Below the pieces are notes generated by a model. It saw only the letters and a program-made list of their open reading frames with translations, had not been told where the DNA came from and did not search any database. DNA of 64,000 bases. Source: Streptomyces platensis (GTDB taxonomy: Bacteria > Actinomycetota > Actinomycetes > Streptomycetales > Streptomycetaceae). Below, piece by piece: positions 1 through 8,314 of the stretch (the first letter of the stretch is position 1; each line of letters starts with the position of its first letter). Position numbers and translations under genes: made by a program. Where the stretch lies: the NCBI RefSeq assembly GCF_008704855.1, contig NZ_CP023691.1, forward strand, positions 7,750,001 through 7,814,000, in the 5' to 3' direction.

Positions 1-1936
1 GTCGCCGTCGGCCGAGCCGTCCCCGTCGCCGGGCGAGCCGTCCCGCAGCGATGACCGCCCGCACCCGCACGCGCAAACCCCCACACCCCAACAGCCCCCG
101 ACGCCGAATGCTGCCCGCGCCGCCGAAGGGCAGAGTTCCCCAGGAAGTTCGGCCTCCGTCCGGACCAGGACCATCGCGGTGGTGTCGGCGGCCCTCCTGG
201 TCGCGGGAATCTCCACCACCCTCGCTCTGCTGAACGGTGCGCAGGGAGGATCCGACGACGGCAAGTCCAAGGACGGCGTCACCAAGGCCACGTACAACGC
301 CGCTGTCGGCCACGTCCTCAAGCGGGGTGGCGGCAAGGGCGGCACGCTGAAGTTCGTCAGCTCCATCGATGCCGACTCCTGGGACCCGCAGCGTGGCTAC
401 TACGGCTTCGTAGCGAACTTCGCCCGCTACTACACCCGTCAACTGGTGACCTACGACCCGAAGTCAGAGGGCACCGTACTCACCCCGGACCTGGCCACGT
501 CCAAGGCCAAGATCACCGGCCACGGCCGGACCTACACCTACACCCTGCGCAAGGGGGTCACCTGGGAGGACGGATCGCCCGTCACCTCCGAGGACATCAA
601 GTACGGCATCGAGCGGCTGTGGGCGACGGACGTCATCACCGGCGGACCGAGCTACTACCTCAGGGAGGCGCTCGACCCCGAGGGAACCTACCGGGGCCCG
701 TACAAGGACACCTCGGCCAAGGGCCTGACCGCGATCGAGACGCGCGGTCCCGGAACCATCGTCTTCAAACTGCCCCGGCCCAACGGTGACTTCGAGCAGA
801 TGCTGGCCATGATCGCCGCCTCGCCTGTGAAGAAGAGCCAGGACACCAAGGCCAAATACGGTCTCAGACCGTTCTCCAGCGGCCCGTACAAGTTCCGGTC
901 GTACCAGCCGGACAGATCGCTGGAGCTGGTGCGCAACCCCCACTGGCAGCCGCTGTCCGACCCGATCCGTAATGCCCTCCCGGAAGTGATCAGGGTCCGG
1001 ATCACCGGCGATCAGAACTCCGTGGACCGCAGTCTGACCAGCGGCGATGACGACCTGGCGCTGGGCACCACAGGGCTGGGGCCGGCCACCCGGGCCAGGG
1101 CGCTGTCGGACCGCGACCTCAACAAGAACCTGGACACCCCGCGGTCCGGCGTCGTGCGCTACGCGGCGTTTCCGCAGACGGTGCAACCGATGGGCAACGT
1201 CCACTGCCGCAAGGCGGTGGCCTACGCCGCCGACCGCCGGAGTCTTCAGACCGCGCTCGGCGGCCCCGCCGCGGGGGGCGACCTCGCACCGAGTCTGCTC
1301 CCGCCCGGCATCAAGGGCACCGACCCCACCTTCGATCCGTACGGCGTGCTCAAGAACCGCGGCGAGCCGGATCTGACCAAGGCCAGGGACGAGCTGAAGA
1401 AGTGCGGCCGGCCGGACGGCTTCCCGACCACCATCGCCGTGCGCAACGACCGGCCGTCGGAGAACGACGCCGCGGAAGCGCTGACGAGTGCACTGGCCAG
1501 GATCGGCATCAGGGCGGAGGTCGAGCGCTTCGACGGGGCGCGGATGCCCACCCTCGTCGGGGCGCCGAGCGAGGTGCGGAAGCGGGGCTACGGGATCGTC
1601 ATCGCGAGCTGGGGTGCCGACTTCCCGACGGGGCAGGCCTTCTGGCGCCCGCTCGTCGACAGCCGGATGCTTCTGCCGAGCGGCAACTTCAACCAGACCG
1701 AAGTCGACTCCCCGACTCTCGACAAGCTTCTCGACAAGGCCGTCGCCGAAACCGACCCGAACACGGCCGGTGAGACCTACGAGGAGATCAACCACAAGGT
1801 CTCCGGGGAGGCCTACTACCTGCCGTTCGTTTACGGCAAGTACGTCAGCTGGCGCAGCCCGCGGCTGACCGATGTCCATGTTGCCGACGTCTACGGAGGC
1901 TATGACTACGTGCGGTTGGGCGTCCGCGGAACCTGA
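1..1936 (+). CDS. Membrane-anchored family 5 solute-binding protein (5' end outside window)
   Basis: This is the C-terminal part of a larger protein. The frame is open from base 2 of the window: a Pro/Ser/His-rich linker, one hydrophobic helix (about bases 170-230), then an extracytoplasmic SBP_bac_5 (oligopeptide/nickel-binding) domain of about 550 residues ending at the TGA at 1936. A GTG at 179 could be used as a start, but it lies inside the hydrophobic helix and there is no lipobox cysteine. A cytoplasmic N-terminal domain upstream of the window is therefore likely. In that case the binding domain would serve as a sensor module rather than as a free ABC-importer lipoprotein. No permease or ATPase gene follows. 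The binding domain is clear; the fusion is inferred from the open frame. Confidence 0.75.
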   Translation, partial: SPSAEPSPSPGEPSRSDDRPHPHAQTPTPQQPPTPNAARAAEGQSSPGSSASVRTRTIAVVSAALLVAGISTTLALLNGAQGGSDDGKSKDGVTKATYNAAVGHVLKRGGGKGGTLKFVSSIDADSWDPQRGYYGFVANFARYYTRQLVTYDPKSEGTVLTPDLATSKAKITGHGRTYTYTLRKGVTWEDGSPVTSEDIKYGIERLWATDVITGGPSYYLREALDPEGTYRGPYKDTSAKGLTAIETRGPGTIVFKLPRPNGDFEQMLAMIAASPVKKSQDTKAKYGLRPFSSGPYKFRSYQPDRSLELVRNPHWQPLSDPIRNALPEVIRVRITGDQNSVDRSLTSGDDDLALGTTGLGPATRARALSDRDLNKNLDTPRSGVVRYAAFPQTVQPMGNVHCRKAVAYAADRRSLQTALGGPAAGGDLAPSLLPPGIKGTDPTFDPYGVLKNRGEPDLTKARDELKKCGRPDGFPTTIAVRNDRPSENDAAEALTSALARIGIRAEVERFDGARMPTLVGAPSEVRKRGYGIVIASWGADFPTGQAFWRPLVDSRMLLPSGNFNQTEVDSPTLDKLLDKAVAETDPNTAGETYEEINHKVSGEAYYLPFVYGKYVSWRSPRLTDVHVADVYGGYDYVRLGVRGT

Positions 1937-2107
1937 CAGCACAGCCATCACGGGGTGGACGGCCCAATCCTCACCTTTCAGGCATATCGGAATTCTCCGA
2001 CTGTGCGGTCGGGTGCAGCGACTATGATCCGAACAGGCTCAGCCCGCACCATGACTGGAAGAGATGTGCTTCTGCTCCGTTCCTTGCATTCCCCGGGGCC
2101 GGTACGG

Positions 2108-2779
2108 ATGACGTCGTTCGCACTTGCGGCGACGGGCATCGCGGCGCTGTTGGGTGGCTGCACGGAGAGCGGGGAGCCGCAGAGCGCCGGCCATACCTCG
2201 GCCGCCTCCGCCCCGGTGCGGCTGTGGCCGGATCGCAAGCCCGCGCCGCAGCCCGAACGGGGCAAGGGCGAGAACCTCCCCGCGGCCGTTCCCGGGGTGC
2301 CCCGGGTGCCGTCCGGGGACATCCGCAAGGCGCCGCTGCTCACCGTCGTCAAGGCACAGGTGGACGCCGGTTCCGCCCTCGACGGCGGACCGCAGTTCGA
2401 CTCCGCCACCGAAAGCAGGATCAACGCCTGCGCCAAGGCACCGGAACACTGTCCGGTGCGGAAACCGCAGTACCTGGATCTGACCGGTGACGGGAAGCCC
2501 GAGTTGATCGTGGGCATCGAGGCGCTGGACCGATCCCTGGCGCTATGGGTCTTCACGCTGCGCCACGGCGTGGTGACCCGGATCATGGATGCCGGCGCGA
2601 CTCCGCTGTCGGTGGAGATCGCGAACGGCGATCTGATCCTGCGGGAGCCCACCGGCACCCCCGGGTACGCCACCCGCACCGTCTACGAGTGGGACCCCCG
2701 GACACGGGCCATGACGCTGCGAGCCATGGAGTTCGACGAGGCGGACCCCGCCACCCCCGCACCGAAGAGGACGCCATGA
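2108..2779 (+). CDS. Secreted lipoprotein upstream of a sensor kinase
   Basis: A 223-residue protein begins with a short hydrophobic stretch ending in a lipobox (LLGGC, Cys near residue 18), so it should be lipid-anchored on the outer face of the membrane. The mature part has a proline-rich linker, then a compact domain containing YLDLTGDGKPELIVG. That segment resembles the Asp/Gly-rich FG-GAP/VCBS calcium-binding type. In-frame starts also exist at 2024 and 2051; 2108 was chosen because it places the lipobox at normal signal-peptide distance. The stop overlaps the start of the kinase gene by 4 bases (ATGA), so the two are probably translated together. The pairing recalls CseA/CseC, where a lipoprotein tunes a kinase, but no sequence relation is claimed. 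Confidence 0.7.
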   Translation: MTSFALAATGIAALLGGCTESGEPQSAGHTSAASAPVRLWPDRKPAPQPERGKGENLPAAVPGVPRVPSGDIRKAPLLTVVKAQVDAGSALDGGPQFDSATESRINACAKAPEHCPVRKPQYLDLTGDGKPELIVGIEALDRSLALWVFTLRHGVVTRIMDAGATPLSVEIANGDLILREPTGTPGYATRTVYEWDPRTRAMTLRAMEFDEADPATPAPKRTP

Positions 2780-4089
2780 GCGCCGGCCGGCCCCGTGCGC
2801 GGCTGCGGCTGCCCGCGTGGACGGCGACGCTGTACTGGAAGTTCGCCGTCTTCGTCATCGTCATGTGTTGTGTGCTCGCCACGGTGGTCGGCGTGCTGGT
2901 GCACGTCCTGGTCGGCCGGCAGACCGAAGAACAGGCCCGCAGTGCCGCCCTGGCCGAGCTCGACACCGCCGCGGCGGCGTATGTCGCCGGGGAGCCGCTC
3001 GGCCGCAACGCCGCGGTGAACCCCGCCGACCTCCCCGCCTCGCTGCTCACCATGGCGCGGCACGGCCAGCGCGGCACTCAGCTCGGCGAACACCGGGGCC
3101 GCCCGGTGATGTGGGCCGTCACCCCCGCCGACGGCAGGGCGCTGGCCGTCCACCTCGACCACACCCAGCGAGCCGCCGCGCTCCGCGGGCTGGACCGGGC
3201 CATCATCGGCTCCTCGGCCTTCGCGATCGCCCTCACCCTCCTCGTCGGGCTGTTCGCCGTCTCCCGTATTACCCGTCGGCTGCACCGCACGGCCCAGGTC
3301 GCCCGCAGGATCAGCACCGGCGATCTGGACGCCCGGGTGGACGATCCCCGGGTGCTGCGGCCCGACCAGGCCCAGGACGAGGCCGCCGCGGTGGCGGCCG
3401 CACTCGACGCGATGGCCGCCGCACTCCAGGCCAAGCTGAACAGCGAGCAGCGTTTCACCGCCGATGTGGCGCATGAGCTGCGCACCCCGCTGACCGGGCT
3501 GCGGGTGGCGGCCGAACTGCTGCCGCCCGGCCGTCCCACCGAGATGGTGCAGGAGCGGATCGGGACCATGAGCCGGCTGACCGAGGATCTGCTGGAGATC
3601 TCCCGTCTGGACGCGGAGGTGGAGCAGGCCGACATCGATCTGCATCAGCTGGGGCCGCTGGCCGAGCGTGCGGTGCTGGCCACCGGGCTGGCGGCCGAGG
3701 TCCGCGTCGAGCGGGACGCCCGGGTGGAGACCGACCAGCGCAGACTCCAGCGGGTGCTCGGAAACCTCGTCTCCAACGCCCACAAGCACGGCCGCCCGCC
3801 GGTGATCCTGACCGTCGACGGCCCGGCCATCACCGTGCGGGACCACGGCGACGGCTACCCGGGCCGGCTCCTCGACCATGGCCCGCAGCGCTTCAGCAGC
3901 CACTCCGGAAGCGGCAAGAAGACCGGCCACGGCCTCGGCCTGACCATCGCCGCCGGCCAGGCCAGGGTCCTCGACGCCACCCTCCACTTCTCCAACGCCC
4001 CCGACGGCGGAGCCGTCGCCGAACTCGTCCTCCCCCCATCGCCCCCGGACCGGGCCCTCCACCAGCCGACGGGCGCGGACGACTGCTAG
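2776..4089 (+). CDS. Sensor histidine kinase
   Basis: A 437-residue membrane kinase. A transmembrane helix lies at about residues 20-45 and a second at about 145-165, with an extracytoplasmic loop of about 100 residues between them. A HAMP linker and the H-box ADVAHELRTPLTG (phospho-accepting His near residue 233) follow. The C-terminal ATPase domain has an N-box (NLVSNAHKHG, Asn near 334), DHGDGYPG and GLGLTIAAGQA. The ATG at 2776 overlaps the preceding lipoprotein stop. No response regulator is encoded next to it, which is unusual because most Streptomyces kinases of this type sit beside their regulator. The downstream gene is convergent. Confidence 0.9.
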   Translation: MSAGRPRARLRLPAWTATLYWKFAVFVIVMCCVLATVVGVLVHVLVGRQTEEQARSAALAELDTAAAAYVAGEPLGRNAAVNPADLPASLLTMARHGQRGTQLGEHRGRPVMWAVTPADGRALAVHLDHTQRAAALRGLDRAIIGSSAFAIALTLLVGLFAVSRITRRLHRTAQVARRISTGDLDARVDDPRVLRPDQAQDEAAAVAAALDAMAAALQAKLNSEQRFTADVAHELRTPLTGLRVAAELLPPGRPTEMVQERIGTMSRLTEDLLEISRLDAEVEQADIDLHQLGPLAERAVLATGLAAEVRVERDARVETDQRRLQRVLGNLVSNAHKHGRPPVILTVDGPAITVRDHGDGYPGRLLDHGPQRFSSHSGSGKKTGHGLGLTIAAGQARVLDATLHFSNAPDGGAVAELVLPPSPPDRALHQPTGADDC

Positions 4090-4175
4090 CCCGCCGCCTC
4101 CGGCACGCGGCTTACCCGCAGCGCCGTACGGCCCTGACGGCAACCGGTGCTCCCGCCGAACCCCGCCCCACCCCC

Positions 4176-4655
4176 TCACCCCGCCGAGCGCAGCAGGTCC
4201 AGTTCGCTGCCGATGGCCTGCCTCAGGGCATCGTGCTGTGGGCCGAGCCGGAACCGGGTGTCGGTCCACCGGTCGCGTGGATAGAGCCATACCGGCGCGC
4301 CCACCACATCGGCCGGTTCCCAGTCGAACCGCGGCCAGACGTGCGCATGCAGGAAGGGATCAGTGTTGCCCAGGATCTCCAGATTGACCCGCCGGAAAGC
4401 CGGGTCCAGCCCGCGGCAGGCCCGCTCGACCGCTTCGCCGAGCCGGTCCATGTCGGACAGGAACGACAGCCGCTTGCTCTTCGGGAGGTCGGACAGCCGC
4501 TGCACATGCGGGGTGTCCACCAGCAGAACCGAGTACCCCGGCAGAAACTGCACATCGCCGATCGCCGCGAACCCGGACTCCAGCCGCCGCAGCACCGTCG
4601 GGTTCGCACCCCGCAGCGCCGCGCCGATCCGGTCCGTCCGCCAGTCATCAGTCAT
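4176..4655 (-). CDS. HIT-family hydrolase/transferase
   Basis: A 159-residue protein of the histidine-triad superfamily. The segment NTDPFLHAHVWPRF carries the His-x-His core, but the third histidine of the classical HxHxHxx triad is replaced (HAHVWPR). It may therefore act as a galT-like or diverged diadenosine-polyphosphate hydrolase, or it may have lost strong activity. The start at 4655 is a plain ATG. The gene converges with the sensor kinase and lies upstream of the amine-oxidase operon terminator on the same strand. Confidence 0.7.
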   Translation of the reverse strand: MTDDWRTDRIGAALRGANPTVLRRLESGFAAIGDVQFLPGYSVLLVDTPHVQRLSDLPKSKRLSFLSDMDRLGEAVERACRGLDPAFRRVNLEILGNTDPFLHAHVWPRFDWEPADVVGAPVWLYPRDRWTDTRFRLGPQHDALRQAIGSELDLLRSAG

Positions 4656-4696
4656 GGTCAGAATCTATCGGCAGGTGATCAAGGCGTTCAGCGTGC

Positions 4697-4730
4697 GGGC
4701 CCGGCCGGCAACCCTCTGCCGGCCGGGCCC
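4697..4730 (-). terminator. Terminator of the oxidase/decarboxylase operon
   Basis: A perfect 14-bp stem (4697-4710 with 4717-4730, GC-only core) with a 6-base loop lies 40 bases beyond the stop of the last operon gene. There is no U-run, as is usual in Streptomyces. Confidence 0.7.
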
Positions 4731-4769
4731 GGTCCCCCGACGCGGGGAACGTCAGAGTCCTTCGGACCC

Positions 4770-6431
4770 TCAGAACAGACCCTGCGTCAACGCGACCGAG
4801 TCGGGTACCGCGACCTCCTCGGGGGCCGTCAGGGGCATGATGCCCAGGATCTGCTGGACGACGTAGTGGGCCGACATCATGGCGCCCTCCTGCCAGCCGG
4901 GCAGCGGGGAGATCTGGTCACCGGTGACGAAGAACGCGTCGGTGCCCTCGGGCCGGAGCAGTTGTTTGTATGCCTTCTTGTGGGCCGGCTGTTGCGGTTC
5001 CCAGGCCGCCCAGCCGCCCAGTTGGTAGGGCACCTTGTGCCAGGCGATGGAGATGCCCTGCTTGTCGGGGACGAGCTCCTTGTTCTTGAATTCCGGGTGG
5101 AGTTGGACGGCGCCTTCGCGGGCCAGCTGAAGGCGCTTTTCGGGGGTGAGTTTGCCGAGGGTCTCGGCCGCGGTCCCGAAGTTGTAGGCGCCGGTCAGGG
5201 TCCCCTTGGCGGAGAAGTAGTCGTTGGACGGATACCACATCTGGGTGATGTTGTGACCGGTCCAGCTGATCCCGCCGTAGATGCCCTCGGTGTCATCGCA
5301 GCCGCCGAGGTCGCCTTCCCAGAAGCGGCGGTTCGCCTGCCAGCCGACCTTGCAGGTCTTCTCGAACTCCACGACGCGCAGCGCCTGCTCGAAGGGGTCC
5401 GAGAAGCGGGTCAGTTTGATGGTGCGGAGCACCGGGACCGGGATGTTGCTGACGCAGTAGCGGGCGTCGGCCTGGAGCTCGTCGTCGCCCTTGCGGTATT
5501 TGAGGCTGACCGCGAGGCCGCGGGGACCGATTTCGATCTCGCGGACCTCGGCGCCCAGCACGATCTTCGCCCCGGCCCGTTTGGCCTCCCGCGCCAGCGC
5601 CGTGACGATGTGGTCCATGCCGCCGACCGGCTGGAACATCGTTGCCTGCCACAGATGGTCGACGGGCTGGTAGAAGCGGGTCTTCCAGAAGCCCGAGTGC
5701 ACCAGGTCCTCGAAGGACAGCGGCGGGGCCGGGACCGGCCACTCCGCGATCTCGGGGCTGTCCAGATAGCCGGAGCGGGTCGAGCCCCGGTACTTGCCGT
5801 TGGCGTCGAGCGCGCCGAACACCCGCAGCAGGTCGCGGAGTTCACCGGTGAAGGCGTCCCGGCCGTTCAGCGTCTCGGCGAGCTTGGCCGCGAGGTGCCC
5901 GCGGGTGTCGTTCGCCACCCGCCGGTTGGGCCAGGTCACGTCGGCATGCGGTGGACGGACCCGGTTCGCCGTGGTCTCCATGACGTACGGCTCCAGCGCC
6001 ACACCGAAGTCCCGGCAGTACTTGAGCACCCGGCGGTGGTGGTACGGAATACGGCCCGGCCCGAGGTTGAGGTACAGGCCCTCGTCGAACTCACAGCGGT
6101 GCGTCGGAGTCGGAGTGCCGTGAGCGTCGAGCTCGTAGAGCTGGTCGCCGCGCCGGGCGGTGCGGTTGCGACCGCCGATGCGGTCCTGCGCTTCCAGGAC
6201 GGTGACCTGGTAGTCGAGCATGCTCAGCTCGTACGCCGCTGTCAGGCCCGCCACACCGGCGCCCAGGATCAGCACCTTCGCGCCCTTGCCCGGGGTTCCG
6301 GCGGGCCGTACGGTGCCGGTCCAGCCGGTGGCCTCCGGCCCGGACAGCCCGCTCATGGCATGCCGCAGCGCTTTCGCCGAGTCATCCACGGGGGTGTCCG
6401 CTGCGGGCCGCTTCGTGCCCCGGCGGGTCAT
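4770..6431 (-). CDS. Flavin monoamine/L-amino-acid oxidase
   Basis: A 553-residue flavoprotein. After about 50 residues comes the FAD-binding dinucleotide fold GAGVAGLTAAYELSMLDY, with a ribose-binding acid (EAQDRIGGR) at the normal distance. The C-terminal FAD segment is visible as FVTGDQISPLPGWQEGAMMSA. The layout fits the amine oxidase/L-amino-acid oxidase/tryptophan 2-monooxygenase superfamily: oxidation of an amine or amino acid with release of ammonia and H2O2. The ATG at 6431 overlaps the decarboxylase stop by 4 bases, and an in-frame extension upstream would run into that gene. It is the last gene of a four-gene operon. Substrate unknown; it may act on the aldehyde-derived or amino-acid intermediate of the same route. 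Confidence 0.85.
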   Translation of the reverse strand: MTRRGTKRPAADTPVDDSAKALRHAMSGLSGPEATGWTGTVRPAGTPGKGAKVLILGAGVAGLTAAYELSMLDYQVTVLEAQDRIGGRNRTARRGDQLYELDAHGTPTPTHRCEFDEGLYLNLGPGRIPYHHRRVLKYCRDFGVALEPYVMETTANRVRPPHADVTWPNRRVANDTRGHLAAKLAETLNGRDAFTGELRDLLRVFGALDANGKYRGSTRSGYLDSPEIAEWPVPAPPLSFEDLVHSGFWKTRFYQPVDHLWQATMFQPVGGMDHIVTALAREAKRAGAKIVLGAEVREIEIGPRGLAVSLKYRKGDDELQADARYCVSNIPVPVLRTIKLTRFSDPFEQALRVVEFEKTCKVGWQANRRFWEGDLGGCDDTEGIYGGISWTGHNITQMWYPSNDYFSAKGTLTGAYNFGTAAETLGKLTPEKRLQLAREGAVQLHPEFKNKELVPDKQGISIAWHKVPYQLGGWAAWEPQQPAHKKAYKQLLRPEGTDAFFVTGDQISPLPGWQEGAMMSAHYVVQQILGIMPLTAPEEVAVPDSVALTQGLF

Positions 6432-8314
6432 CGCCTGCTCCCTTCCGACGCCCCGCCGACGGGCGGCGGACAGTTCTCGGCGACCTTGTACTTGAGGGCC
6501 TCGGGATAGTCGTGCCGGTCCAGCTGCACCCGCACCACGATCGGGCCCTGGTTGATCGCGTCGCTGGGCTCGGCGATCCGCTTCAGCAGGGCGGTGAGTT
6601 CGTCGTGCCGGCGGACCGCGAAGCCGTGCATCGGATGCTTGGCGGAACCGAAGACATCCGCGAGCTTCTCGTACTGCCAGGGGTGCAGTTCGTTGTAGAA
6701 GTCGGCGCCGTCGGAGCGCGGCGTGCCGTCCTGGTAGTAGCAGGGGTGCACCAGCATCTGCTCGATGCCGTAGAACGCCTCGTTGTCCAGGACGAACACC
6801 ACCGGGCACAGACCGTGCCGCACATGCGTGGACATCTCCTGGCACGTCTCCTGGAACGAGCCGTCACCCACGAAGACCATCGGCCGCTTCTCCGCCTGAC
6901 TCCGGCCGAGCGCCACCCCGGTGGCCGCGCCGACCGAGTAGCCGATGGACAGCCAGCTGTTCTGCGCCACGTACGAGGCGCGCTCGGCCATCCGCAGATT
7001 CATCGAGCCGATCAGCGCGAACGCGGCGTCGCACACCACCGTGAACGGGTTGCTGCGCTCCTCCGGCGGCTCGCTGGTCTGCGTTTCGAGGAAGGCGTTG
7101 AGGTGCCGGAAAAGGCTGTCGTACGTCACGTTCTCCGGGTACGGTCCGCCGGTCTGGGAGGCCAGGTAGGCGTCGGTGCTGTCGGGAACCGCGAGGCCCG
7201 CCTTATGGGCGCGGGCGAAGTAGTCCGCGGCGAAGGCACCGTCGCCGAACTCGGCCACCAGGCGTTTCCGCAGCGCGGGGAGGAACTGGGCGAGCTGCAC
7301 ATCGGGGAAGTACGAGGCGCCGACATGCACCCCGTCGTGGGCGGCGACCGCCCAGTCGTCCCCGATCGACCGCACCCCGCCGAGGTTCTTCGAGGTCGCC
7401 CACGAGCCCAGGCCGATACGGCAGCCCGCGTTGTTGAAGACCTCGGCGACCTTCTCGTTGCTGGCCTTGCCGTTGTAGACACCGGAGAAGCCCGGGGTGT
7501 ACTCGGACACCACGGACTTGGCGCCGATGGTGGTGCAGAACGGGATGCGGGTCTCGTACACCAGCTTCTCGAACTCGTCCGACAGCCGGAAGCGGTCGAT
7601 CTCCTCGCCGGCCCACAGAATCGGGTTGCCGTACTCCCGGATCAGCTCCACACATGCCTCGACCGCACGGTCGAGCATCTGCTGCTTCTTCACGGTGACG
7701 GGCCGCTCGCGCCGTGTCAGCCGGCCCTGCGGCGCGGGACACTGCGCACCCCAGACGTCATCCATGACCTCCAGATAGACCGGCCTGCGGTGCGAGAGGC
7801 ACGCGGTGATCGCGCTGTCGATCTGGGTGGGGGCCAGCCCGGGATTGGAGATGGCCTGGGCGTCCACGGTGACCTGGCGGTAGACCTCCAGGTTGCTCTC
7901 CGGGCGCTGCGACATATGCGAGGTGAGCAGGCCGATCGCCTGCTGGTTGAGCCATTGCTCGTAGGACGGAGCGGCGTTGATCGCGATCAGCGGGACGTAC
8001 TCGGCGAAGGCCCCGCCGATCGAGTTGAGCAGGTTGAACGCGCCCACGCTGTAGGTGACCGCGACCGCGCCGATGCCCTGCTCGCCGAGCGCGATCTCCG
8101 CGTCGGCGGACTTCACCCGGGCATAGCCGTCCGCGGCCTGGCCCGCGCCGCCCTCGGTGGGGGTGCCCACCCAGCGCACCGTGGTCTTCTCGTGCAGGGT
8201 CGACAGGAACGGGCCCAGGTGGTCGCCCGGAACGCCGAACAGATGGGTGATGCCGAGCTGTTCCAGCCGGCGGGCCAGATACTCGGCCACCGTGCAGGTC
8301 GGGGAAGTGGTCAT
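6428..8314 (-). CDS. Thiamine-diphosphate 2-oxoacid decarboxylase
   Basis: A 628-residue enzyme of the pyruvate/indolepyruvate decarboxylase and acetolactate synthase superfamily. The N-terminal pyrimidine-binding domain has FGVPGDHLGPF and PTEGGAGQAADGYAR, whose Glu should activate the cofactor. The C-terminal domain has GDGSFQETCQEMS followed at the proper distance by the Asn of VLDNEAFYG, the GDG-x(n)-N motif binding Mg-ThDP. It should convert a 2-oxoacid to an aldehyde and CO2. It overlaps both neighbours by 4 bases. The oxidase upstream would supply the 2-oxoacid, so the context supports decarboxylation rather than acetolactate synthesis. It is longer than typical pyruvate decarboxylases (about 560 residues). 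Confidence 0.85.
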   Translation of the reverse strand: MTTSPTCTVAEYLARRLEQLGITHLFGVPGDHLGPFLSTLHEKTTVRWVGTPTEGGAGQAADGYARVKSADAEIALGEQGIGAVAVTYSVGAFNLLNSIGGAFAEYVPLIAINAAPSYEQWLNQQAIGLLTSHMSQRPESNLEVYRQVTVDAQAISNPGLAPTQIDSAITACLSHRRPVYLEVMDDVWGAQCPAPQGRLTRRERPVTVKKQQMLDRAVEACVELIREYGNPILWAGEEIDRFRLSDEFEKLVYETRIPFCTTIGAKSVVSEYTPGFSGVYNGKASNEKVAEVFNNAGCRIGLGSWATSKNLGGVRSIGDDWAVAAHDGVHVGASYFPDVQLAQFLPALRKRLVAEFGDGAFAADYFARAHKAGLAVPDSTDAYLASQTGGPYPENVTYDSLFRHLNAFLETQTSEPPEERSNPFTVVCDAAFALIGSMNLRMAERASYVAQNSWLSIGYSVGAATGVALGRSQAEKRPMVFVGDGSFQETCQEMSTHVRHGLCPVVFVLDNEAFYGIEQMLVHPCYYQDGTPRSDGADFYNELHPWQYEKLADVFGSAKHPMHGFAVRRHDELTALLKRIAEPSDAINQGPIVVRVQLDRHDYPEALKYKVAENCPPPVGGASEGSRR

